Positions 5,782-13,700 of a stretch of 15,889 nt of DNA are shown here, one piece after another; position 1 is the first letter of the stretch; every line of letters begins with the position of its first letter. Source of the stretch: an uncultured Lachnospiraceae bacterium (GTDB lineage Bacteria > Bacillota > Clostridia > Lachnospirales > Lachnospiraceae); NCBI GenBank assembly GCA_934359535.1, contig CAKRLN010000022.1:1-15889 (forward strand), given 5' to 3'. The translations under genes were made by a program, and so were the position numbers. The notes under the pieces are model-generated. The model was not told where the DNA came from. It searched no databases and saw nothing but the letters and a program-made list of their open reading frames with translations.

Positions 5782-7140
5782 ATGATTAGTAACAACCAAA
5801 TTATTTTATCTGGCAGGTATCAGATTATCCAGAACCTTGGTTTTGGACAGACAAGTACCGTTTATCTTGCCAGACATCTTTCACTGAACACGGATCGTGC
5901 CATCAAGGTTATCCCCAAAGCCGGAGCCAGTCCTGTTTCAGTACTCACCGAAGCACAGCTTCTCAGATCTTTGAATCATCCAGGAATTCCCACAATATAT
6001 GATCTTGAAGAAGATGATACAAATTATTATCTTGTGGAAGAATATATACAGGGTGAATCATTAGAAGCCTGCCTGCTTCATCATAAGTTAATTTCCACTG
6101 ACTTTTTTTTATCATTTTGTGAACAGCTCTGCGATATTTTCAGATATCTGCATTCCTTACATCCTGCCCCGGTTTTTTATCAGGATCTGAAACCGGAACA
6201 TATTATAGTATGTGGAACGCAGCTGAAATTAATCGATTTTGGAGTTGCATGGAATACTGGCAGTTCAGGAAATAACTTCAAATGTTTTGGAAACCTTGAA
6301 TTTTCGGCACCGGAGGTTCAACACGGAAAGTCTTGTTCCTATGCTTCAGATATTTACAGCATTGGAAAAATGATACAGTATTTTTTAGATCATAAACCAC
6401 TTTCCAGTTCCCAGAATATCACGCATATTATCCAAAAAGCAACCTCACCGGAACCTGAGCTTCGATATGAAACGGTCGATGAACTTCTTCTGGCTATTCA
6501 GACAAACTTACAACAAAATTGTCATGCACATCTCTTTCAAAAAATTGCAATTGCCGGCAGTCACAATGGCTGTGGAAGCACACATCTTGCAATATCCCTC
6601 GTTTCCACCTTAAACGGGCTTGGACACTGCACATTTTATCATGAAGCAAATTCATCTAATCATGTGCGCCAGCTGCTGCATTATCAGACAAACTGGACGG
6701 AAAAAGACGGATATTACATGTATGACGAATGGAAAGGTTATCCATTTTATGGACCAGGCATTTTAATTAGCGATCAGCCACAAGCTCTCCATATTTATGA
6801 TTTTGGATCTGAATTTACAAAAGAATCCTTTCAGGACTTCGACCTGATCCTTTTAATCTGTGGAAGCTCCCTGTGGAACTATGAAAATGCCATTCATACA
6901 GAAGAATTGCTCCATTCTTATCGGAATAAGCTGCGTTTTATCTGCAATCCTGGGACAAAAAGAGCTGCCAGCTTCTATGCCAGATATTTTCATGCACCTG
7001 TCTATACTTATTTTTATGACCCAGACCCTTTTCAGGTGTCTAAAGAAAAGAAAGACTTTGCCTTCCGGCTTTTGCCAGAGAAAGGGAGGACACATCCATT
7101 TTTAAATTTCATTCACAATCTGCTTCACCAAAAACAATAG
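5782..7140 (+). CDS. Ser/Thr protein kinase-like domain fused to a degenerate MinD/CpaE-like domain
   Basis: A 452-residue cytoplasmic protein with no clear membrane segment. Residues 13-245 form a Hanks-type kinase domain: glycine loop GFGQTS (20-25), Lys42 in AIKV, Glu57, DFG at 152-154, APE at 176-178, Asp190 in SDIYSIG. The catalytic loop is unusual: YQDLKPEH (133-140) instead of HRDLKPxN, so Asp135 and Lys137 are kept but the HRD Arg and the magnesium-binding Asn (now His140) are lost. Residues 252-452 look like a MinD/CpaE domain with IAGSHNGCGSTHLAISL (256-272); both lysines of the deviant Walker A are replaced (His261, Ser266). It is the first gene of a three-gene unit; its end overlaps the next gene by 43 bases. 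Most kinases of this type carry extracellular sensor or FHA partners; a degenerate ATPase tail is uncommon. Activity is uncertain. Confidence 0.78.
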   Translation: MISNNQIILSGRYQIIQNLGFGQTSTVYLARHLSLNTDRAIKVIPKAGASPVSVLTEAQLLRSLNHPGIPTIYDLEEDDTNYYLVEEYIQGESLEACLLHHKLISTDFFLSFCEQLCDIFRYLHSLHPAPVFYQDLKPEHIIVCGTQLKLIDFGVAWNTGSSGNNFKCFGNLEFSAPEVQHGKSCSYASDIYSIGKMIQYFLDHKPLSSSQNITHIIQKATSPEPELRYETVDELLLAIQTNLQQNCHAHLFQKIAIAGSHNGCGSTHLAISLVSTLNGLGHCTFYHEANSSNHVRQLLHYQTNWTEKDGYYMYDEWKGYPFYGPGILISDQPQALHIYDFGSEFTKESFQDFDLILLICGSSLWNYENAIHTEELLHSYRNKLRFICNPGTKRAASFYARYFHAPVYTYFYDPDPFQVSKEKKDFAFRLLPEKGRTHPFLNFIHNLLHQKQ

Positions 7141-7688
7141 CAGTTTGTGGTTCCGACCGCAGCTGCGGAACAACCACCATCAGCATTGCACTCTCTAATT
7201 ATTTATGCAGTAAGGAAAATCTTAGAACTGCCTATGTAGAATTAAACGCTACAAATGAGATCAGCCAGCTGATGCCGGGTAAAAAATCAAATGTATTTAC
7301 ATATATGGGGGTTGATTTTTTCCCAAATTCCTGCTTTCGTGATCTGCAACAAATCGAACAGCTTCATTATGATTATTGCATTCTCGATTACGGTGTGCTC
7401 TTTTCCGGTTCTTTTCCGGAGTATGTCCGCGCATCTTCCAAAATCGCAGTGAGCACGGTAAGTGAATGGAATTTTAACAAATGTTATAGCTTTATCATGT
7501 CCATGCAAAAACAAATTATTGATCAGAAGCATTTTTTATTTCTGGGAAATCTCGGACCACCAAAGCAAATCCGGACATTAAAGCAAAAGACAGATGGGAA
7601 TGTGATGTCCTTTCCCTATCTTAAAGATCCGTTTCAATTAACCTCCGATCAATGGGGAATTTTTAAGGAACTGCTTGGAAAACTATAA
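7098..7688 (+). CDS. Degenerate MinD/CpaE-like protein with an apparent ATT start
   Basis: 196 residues if begun at ATT 7098. Protein-like sequence clearly precedes the first ATG (7272): TIAVCGSDRSCGTTTISIAL is a P-loop-type turn and helix as in the kinase tail, with the Walker A lysines replaced (Asp20, Thr25), followed by RTAYVELNATNEISQLM and later the Walker B-like YDYCILDYG. From the in-frame stop at about 7041 to 7272 there is no ATG, GTG or TTG in this frame. AGGGAGG ends 8 bases before ATT 7098, ideal ribosome-site spacing, so initiation at ATT is the simplest reading; a frameshift from the kinase frame or a base error is the alternative. The function is presumably linked to the kinase tail, perhaps as a partner subunit. 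Confidence 0.62.
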   Translation: MFKFHSQSASPKTIAVCGSDRSCGTTTISIALSNYLCSKENLRTAYVELNATNEISQLMPGKKSNVFTYMGVDFFPNSCFRDLQQIEQLHYDYCILDYGVLFSGSFPEYVRASSKIAVSTVSEWNFNKCYSFIMSMQKQIIDQKHFLFLGNLGPPKQIRTLKQKTDGNVMSFPYLKDPFQLTSDQWGIFKELLGKL

Positions 7689-7917
7689 TATACCACGATC
7701 AGACGGTTTTCCAGCAGAGGGTAATCTGCCTATGAAAAATGAACTCGATCAGCTGCTTGTAGAATACAAGCCTTCGGACTTAAAAGGAGCTATTATCTGG
7801 CTTCCAACTTGTCCGCCGGAAGTTGCAGCCGCAAATAAACCACTATTTACCTGGCCAGCTTCCAACTCATCTTATTTACAAAATATTTATAACAGAAAGA
7901 AGGTGGCTGCATACTAA
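7675..7917 (+). CDS. Small protein of unknown function, third gene of the kinase unit
   Basis: 80 residues from TTG 7675 (AAGGA 5 bases upstream, overlapping the previous gene by 14 bases), or 61 residues from ATG 7732 (GAGGG about 10 bases upstream). I cannot choose firmly and list the longer form. I do not recognise the family. The visible parts are a charged N-terminal half (MKNELDQLLVEYKPSDLKGA) and a Pro/Trp-containing part (IIWLPTCPPEVAAANKPLF, then WPASNSSYLQNIY). There is no membrane segment or signal peptide and only one Cys. Tight coupling to the two upstream genes suggests a shared role. No clear terminator follows. Confidence 0.55.
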   Translation: MENYNIPRSDGFPAEGNLPMKNELDQLLVEYKPSDLKGAIIWLPTCPPEVAAANKPLFTWPASNSSYLQNIYNRKKVAAY

Positions 7918-7952
7918 AAAAATCATTTTAATATTGTAAAAAATATTGTCAA

Positions 7953-8082
7953 TTGAATTCTAAAAATATTATTTATAAAATTGCAATGGAGTAAAAACAA
8001 CGGGTCGATCGTGTCTTTAGTCGTATGTTGATCTGTTAAAGAAAAAAAGATCAGTAGGGGCTGTCTGTCAATGACAGCCTCT
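7953..8082 (+). ncRNA. Possible small structured RNA (promoter, about 95 bases, two hairpins)
   Basis: In the 237-base gap between genes there is a promoter-like pair TTGAAT (7953-7958), 17 bases, TAAAAT (7976-7981). Downstream are two hairpins: TGATCT/AGATCA (8029-8034 and 8048-8053), and a 10-bp stem AGGGGCTGTC/GACAGCCTCT (8056-8065 and 8073-8082, one G-U). The second is followed only by a weak CTATTTGCAATTT tract, so it may be a terminator of the upstream unit or of a short RNA. I do not recognise a riboswitch class. Confidence 0.3.
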
Positions 8083-8090
8083 ATTTGCAA

Positions 8091-8119
8091 TTTAAAACTT
8101 TCCTAAATTGTGATATAAT
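8091..8119 (+). promoter_or_regulatory. Promoter of the GH18 gene
   Basis: TTTAAA (8091-8096), 17 bases, perfect TATAAT (8114-8119) with a TG one base before it (extended -10). The GH18 ATG follows 35 bases later with AAAGGA in front. Confidence 0.65.
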
Positions 8120-8154
8120 GATGCCGAAAATAAACAGAAAAGAAAGGATTTCAC

Positions 8155-9891
8155 ATGAAGAAAAAGGCATTACCCGTATTTGCAGTTCTGGGTATTATTA
8201 TCCTCATAATTGCAATAATGTTCCTATCAAAACTAGTTCAAAAATATACCCCGACAAAAGAACGCCAGGATCTGTCAGAATATTACCATATTACTGACGA
8301 AGACCAGACCGCAATCATTTTCAATAATGATCTTGTTGATGAACAGGCAAAGCAGATTGATGGTCATATTTATCTTGACTATCAATTTGTTCATAACATG
8401 CTCAACGAACGATTCTACTGGGATGCAAACGAAAACATTCTCTTATATACAACCGCCACCGATCTGGTCAGTGTACAGGCAGACAGCAGCAGTTATCTTG
8501 TAAGCAAGACATCCAATGATTTTGGTCGGCCAATTGTAAAGGCATCTTCAGATTCTGCTTATATTGATATTGACTTTATAAAACAATATACCGATTTTAC
8601 TTATAGCTATTTTGAAGATCCATCCAGACTTGTGATCGCAAACCAATATGGGGACGTTACAACCGCCTCAGCAAAAAAGAATACCGAAATCCGTGTTCTT
8701 GGCGGTATTAAAAGCCCGATTCTTTGTGATATCAAAAAAGGTGACAAACTGACTATCATTGCAGCCGACACAAAATGGACAGAGGTTATGAGTCCTTATG
8801 GCATTGCAGGCTATATCCGCACTAATGCACTTGGAAATACCTCAACTGAAACAACAACAAGCAGCTTTACAGAAGAGACTCATACCCATATCAAAAAGGA
8901 CTTTAAAATCAACATGGCCTGGCATCAGGTAACCAGCCAGACTGCCAACAACGATATCTCTAACGTACTTGGAAGTACCAAAGGTCTGAATGTAATATCA
9001 CCAACCTGGTTCTATCTCAATGATAATAATGGCGGAATCGCAAGCCTTGCAAGCAGCTCCTATGTTAACTACTGTCACCAGCATAATACAGAAGTCTGGG
9101 CTCTTGTAAGTAACCTTGAAAATTCTGATGTAGACAGTACTTATGTACTGACCCACACCTCTGCCCGGCAGAATCTGGTAAACCAGATTGTTTCTGCTGC
9201 TATCCAATATAACCTGGACGGAATCAATCTTGATTTTGAAGCCTTAAGCAGTGATGTCGGTGACGGATTTATCCAGCTTGTACGGGAGCTTTCCTTAAAA
9301 TGCTCCAATAATGGAATTGTACTCTCCGTAGATAATTATTCCCCATATTCCTTCAATGCATTTTATAACCGTTCAGAACAGGCTGCTTTTGCAGATTATG
9401 TTATCCTTATGGGATATGACCAGCATTATGCAGGTTCTGAGGAAGCAGGTTCCGTTGCCGCTCTCGACTGGGTTAAAGAAGGTGTTTCCAATACCTTAGA
9501 TGAAGTTCCAGCTGATCAGCTGATCCTTGCAATGCCATTCTATACCCGCGTCTGGAGTGAGGCTCTATCCAATGCAGACGTACTTGCCGAAGATACCGAC
9601 AGTGATACACAACCTGTATATACACTTGATTCCTATGCTTGCGGCATGAAGGATGCCGAAAAGCTTGCTGATGCCAATGGTGCCCAAAAAACATGGCTGG
9701 AAGACTGTGGACAGTATTATACCGAATACGTAAACGATGGTGTTACCTATAAGATCTGGTTTGAGGATGCAGCTTCCATCGAAAAGAAGCTTCAGGTGAT
9801 AAACGATAATAAGCTCGCTGGGGCATCCTTCTGGAAACTTGGATTTGAGACAAACGATATCTGGGATACCGTAATAAAATACATTAATTAA
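8155..9891 (+). CDS. Membrane-anchored SH3b plus glycoside hydrolase family 18 protein
   Basis: 578 residues. A membrane segment at about 7-27 after MKKK acts as signal anchor. Residues about 45-165 resemble a copper-amine-oxidase-N-like module common in clostridial surface proteins. Residues about 172-226 form a bacterial SH3-like domain (cell-wall binding; IRVLGGIKSPILCDIKKGDK). Residues about 250-578 are a GH18 barrel: DGINLDFE (355-362) is the DxxDxDxE active-site motif with Glu362 as the acid, and MGYDQHY (419-425) matches the strand with the conserved Tyr. The closest known type is the YaaH/YdhD group that cleaves N-acetylglucosaminyl bonds of peptidoglycan, including spore cortex, outside the membrane; chitinase activity is less likely. 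It sits directly upstream of a cwlD-like amidase, giving two peptidoglycan enzymes in a row. Confidence 0.88.
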   Translation: MKKKALPVFAVLGIIILIIAIMFLSKLVQKYTPTKERQDLSEYYHITDEDQTAIIFNNDLVDEQAKQIDGHIYLDYQFVHNMLNERFYWDANENILLYTTATDLVSVQADSSSYLVSKTSNDFGRPIVKASSDSAYIDIDFIKQYTDFTYSYFEDPSRLVIANQYGDVTTASAKKNTEIRVLGGIKSPILCDIKKGDKLTIIAADTKWTEVMSPYGIAGYIRTNALGNTSTETTTSSFTEETHTHIKKDFKINMAWHQVTSQTANNDISNVLGSTKGLNVISPTWFYLNDNNGGIASLASSSYVNYCHQHNTEVWALVSNLENSDVDSTYVLTHTSARQNLVNQIVSAAIQYNLDGINLDFEALSSDVGDGFIQLVRELSLKCSNNGIVLSVDNYSPYSFNAFYNRSEQAAFADYVILMGYDQHYAGSEEAGSVAALDWVKEGVSNTLDEVPADQLILAMPFYTRVWSEALSNADVLAEDTDSDTQPVYTLDSYACGMKDAEKLADANGAQKTWLEDCGQYYTEYVNDGVTYKIWFEDAASIEKKLQVINDNKLAGASFWKLGFETNDIWDTVIKYIN

Positions 9892-9905
9892 TCATGTATT
9901 TTATT
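9876..9905 (+). terminator. Weak AT-rich hairpin at the end of the GH18 gene
   Basis: AAAATACAT (9876-9884) pairs perfectly with ATGTATTTT (9894-9902) around the stop codon, followed by ATTT. The stem has little GC, so termination would be partial; read-through into the amidase gene is possible. Confidence 0.4.
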
Positions 9906-9993
9906 TAACCGTAATGAAGAAACGTCTTTTTACATAAGCTGAATTAAGACTGATCCACTATCTGCATTTTGCAGAGGTATGAGGAATTCTGCT

Positions 9994-10731
9994 ATGAAAA
10001 AATTAACGTTATTTCGAAATCGTAAAAAAAGCTTTGAATTTTTTATGGTCTTTTGTCTGTTTGCAGCCTCCTTTGTCCTTGCCCGAAAAGGAGCTGCACT
10101 TGTTGCCGGAACAAAATCAGAGGCTTCCCGGTTTTGTATTGTTATTGATGCCGGGCATGGCGACAGCGATCCCGGTAAAATCGGAGTCAACGGTGTTTTG
10201 GAAAAAGAGATTAATCTCTCGCTCGCCCAAAAATTAAAGCCTATGTTTGAAAATAAAAAAATCCACGCAGTTTTAACAAGGGATTCTGATCAGACACTGG
10301 CAGATCCAAAGGCTATCCGTCAGAAAATAGATGACATGCAAAAAAGAGTTCAATTAATCACGGATTCCAAGGCAGTTCTTACAATCAGTATCCATCAGAA
10401 CAGTTATTCCGATGCTTCCGTATCCGGTCCGCAGGTATTCTACTACAGTCAGTCTCCAGCCGGTGAGCTTCTTGCAAAAGCGGTTCAGAACAGCTTAAAT
10501 ACAAAATTAAATCCATCCTCACCACGTGAGATAAAATCAAATGATAATTATTATCTACTGAAAAAAACACCCACACCTACAGTAATCGTAGAGTGTGGGT
10601 TTTTAAGTAATCCAAAAGAGGCAAAGCTTCTGTCCGATAATGACTATCAAAACAAAGTTGCACGCGCTGTTTTTCTTGGTGTCATGGATTACCTGACCTC
10701 TCAGGAGCTGCTTCCTGATAAAAACAGCTAA
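9994..10731 (+). CDS. cwlD: N-acetylmuramoyl-L-alanine amidase, CwlD type
   Basis: 245 residues, similar in length to Bacillus CwlD. An N-terminal membrane segment (about 15-35) is followed by an Amidase_3 domain with the full zinc and catalytic set: His55 (VIDAGHGDSDPG), Glu70 (VLEKEINL), His134 (SIHQNSYSD) and Glu200 (VECGFLSN). CwlD removes peptide side chains from muramic acid as the first step of muramic-delta-lactam formation in the spore cortex, outside the mother-cell membrane; a vegetative amidase role cannot be excluded. I start at ATG 9994 with GAGGA 8 bases upstream; the in-frame ATG 15 bases earlier has its purine stretch only one base away. The upstream neighbour is the GH18 enzyme. 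The 3' part of the gene contains a terminator-like hairpin (10570-10604). Confidence 0.88.
   Translation: MKKLTLFRNRKKSFEFFMVFCLFAASFVLARKGAALVAGTKSEASRFCIVIDAGHGDSDPGKIGVNGVLEKEINLSLAQKLKPMFENKKIHAVLTRDSDQTLADPKAIRQKIDDMQKRVQLITDSKAVLTISIHQNSYSDASVSGPQVFYYSQSPAGELLAKAVQNSLNTKLNPSSPREIKSNDNYYLLKKTPTPTVIVECGFLSNPKEAKLLSDNDYQNKVARAVFLGVMDYLTSQELLPDKNS
10570..10604 (+). terminator. Terminator-like hairpin inside the cwlD coding region
   Basis: CCCACAC (10570-10576) and CTAC (10577-10580) pair with GTAG (10588-10591) and GTGTGGG (10593-10599), one bulged A between, with loop AGTAATC and five T following (10600-10604). It has the form of an intrinsic terminator but lies about 130 bases before the stop codon, over the codons for the conserved TPTVIVECGFL. 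Confidence 0.45.
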
Positions 10732-10739
10732 ATTTATTT

Positions 10740-13700
10740 TTAAAGCGGTTCATCTGAGATCAGCTCCTGCATTGTTTTAAGGAATGCTTCTGCAATATGA
10801 TAGAGCCGTTTTGTCTGAACCGGGGAAGTCTCCTCCCCTTCTCCGGTAACTTTTTCGTAATTCATAAAATCGACCTGATCCACATAGGCTACGGATACAT
10901 CAAGCGGCTCATTGCCATCCTCATTTACAGCTTCCGCAAACATTCCGATATGATCTGCAATCAGCGCTCTTGTATTCTTATCATCTGTCGCAATCATACC
11001 GGATATTCCATTTTCTTTTGCATGAAACGATGCTGCTACTTTTCCCATAAGCTCGCCACGGAAAAGAATATCAACATATCCCTGCTCATCTGTTCCTCTT
11101 ACAATCTTTAATGATACTCCTGTCACAGAATCACCTGTCTGCATTGGGATCATGTAGCTTTCCTGCTTTGCTTTTTTGGCACAGAGCGCAAACTGTTTAT
11201 TCAAAAGCCTCAATTCCTTAAGATCGACAGATGAAATATGGTCATTCTCAACTATCATCGTTTTCATAACATTTTCCGCTGTTTTTGCTAAGGCTTCCTG
11301 CGCATCTGCAAGCTCTTTTGGATTTTCCAATGCATCTGCAAAATTTTCAAGCACTTGATCCCGGATTGCACGAATCTCTTCCTTTTGATTATCCTTTGTG
11401 TTTGCAAATAACTTCTGGAACATTCCATTTTGATCCATTGTCATTCTTTCGTATGCAAGAATATTACTCATAGTTGCAGGAATCTCATATTGTTCAAGAA
11501 GCTCATAAATCTGCTCCGGTGTATTTAGAACTTCATCATACTGAGCAAGCATTTCCTTTGAATATTGTGCATCTGCCTGCTTTTCTTCCGGCATTTGCGC
11601 TGCTCTCGCAAGTGCCTCCTTCATCTGATCTGGTGTCATATCCTCCCACCCCTCCAGCTCTTTACTGGCTAAAGTTACCGGAGAAAGGGTTTCCATAACA
11701 TCCTTCACACAATTTCTCTGATATGCCGCTTCAATCTGCATATCGATTGTAATTCCTTTTGATTTTACTGTTACCCCTTCAAAATCATCATCAACGGCGT
11801 AATCCATATCACCCTTCCGGTAGGTTCTCACTGCTGAAAGAAGGTTACGCATGCTAAGATCCGCACCCTGTCCGATTAATGCGCCAATTACTGCCCCATC
11901 TGTCTCATCGACCTGATTCATTAAACGATAAATTCCAATATAGGATGTGCGCTCTTCCTCTGAAATTTCATGCTTCTTTTCTAACTTCCACAGATATTTG
12001 CTGAATCTTTCATTATCATCATAACCAAGATCCAATTTGATCTGGTCTGCTGCCAGATTTAATTCCTCTAACCCCATATCAAGTGGATTCTGGTCCCTTC
12101 GTATCATTTCAAGTGTAACAGCCGGTGTCATATTGGCAAAGGTTCTCTGAACTGTTTCATCCGCATTTCGAATCATATGAATATTTTCTACTGTAATTTC
12201 CGTCTGATTGTATGCAAGAATTCTTACTGCACGTTCATTTGCCTGTGTCTTATTCATTCCAAGTTCTTCCAGAATTGCATCCACATTTTGAAATGCTTTT
12301 TGGATAGAATCTCCTAAATCTGCACGGGGAGACGTCCAAAGTGTCTCATAAGCTTCTCCTGCATTCTGCATAAGCCGTTGTAAGGCACTCCCCGCAGCAT
12401 CAAGACTCCGGATTGTCGGACTTTGTATATTATCCATGGAAAGCACATATGCCGGACGCATTTTCAGGCTTTCGATCATATTACTGCTTTCTGCGATCAT
12501 TTGTGCCTTTCCATTCACATTCTCAATTGGGGATTCACCAAGAAGCTTTGTATAGTATTCCATTTCCTGTGCCTTCAATTCATCCACCAGCTGCTCTAAG
12601 TTTTGTGTATTAATGGAAATTCCCTTCTTCAAAAGTGCATAATTTGCCTGTGTTGTCATCATAAGGCGTGTCTCTTCCAGCTGTCTGCGTGCTGTGATGG
12701 ACGCAATATCCCCGGATGTTTCTGCAATCGTCGTATTTTCTTTACTCTGTGCAGTAGTTACCCGCTCTTTTGCATATGCAAGATTCTCAATGGTAAGCGG
12801 AAGATTATTCTGTTCGCAAAAGTATAAATCGCTGTCATTAGCTTCATCTATAATACGTTTTGCATCCTTTGCCTGTTCCAGCAACGAATATCCACTGACC
12901 AGATATGCCTGTCCCGGTTCCTTTCCCTCTGCAACCGCTGTTACCTCCGCATCCAATATCCATCCGGCACTCTCGTCCTCTGGAAGCTGGATTAGCTGTT
13001 CCGATAGCCCGGTAAGCGCATTATAATATGTCAGATTTTCAGCTGTAAGCGGGAGATTATTGGCAATCATCCATTTTCCCTGCTGGATAGTCTCATTATT
13101 CACTTCCATTCCAGACCTGTCAATAATCTGTGCAATCTGTTCTTCCATATCCTGATAACGCAAGTCTGCATCCTGAAAAGAAACCATCCCTGTACAGTCA
13201 CTACTGTACTGCGCCTTATAAAGATTATCAATGGTAGGCGCCTTCTCATTTCGAATCATATACGCAATGGTATCCTCATCCAGCGGCACAATCGAAGAAG
13301 CCTTGTTATATGCCTGTGCAATTTCCTGAATCTGTGTTTCCCGATCTGGAAGGTCTGACTCCTTTAATTTCTGTGCAATCTGTCTTGCCTGAACCACACT
13401 TCCTGTAATTTCCTGGAGCTCATCCTCGTCCATGGTATCTCCATATGCCGATACATCTACTCCTGCTTTTGCAAGCACAGCCTTAATTTTATCTGTAACT
13501 GTGATAATCGTATGACTATCGGTTTCACCAAAAGAAAATCCCTCTTTCTCAAGCTCCTTATAATCCTCTGCTGAAAGAGTCTGTGAAAGTATAACCATCT
13601 GATTTTTATGCTGATTGGGACTCTTCTCCATAGCACCTTCCAATTGCTGTGCCGCTGTCTTTGTCTCTGACTCCGGCTTCCCATAGGTTGGTGCTTCCAT

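Noticed and set aside
7272..7688. A 138-residue gene beginning at ATG 7272
   Set aside because: It would drop a clear P-loop-like segment encoded just upstream in the same frame, and ATG 7272 has no ribosome site. The longer reading from ATT 7098 is preferred.
7918..8154. A known riboswitch upstream of the GH18 gene
   Set aside because: No c-di-GMP, cobalamin, SAM or other class-specific core motif could be recognised; only generic hairpins.
10702..10769. Inverted repeat CAGGAGCTG/CAGCTCCTG across the convergent gene ends
   Set aside because: The arms encode QEL in both proteins and are 50 bases apart without a T-run; probably coincidence rather than a terminator or recombination site.
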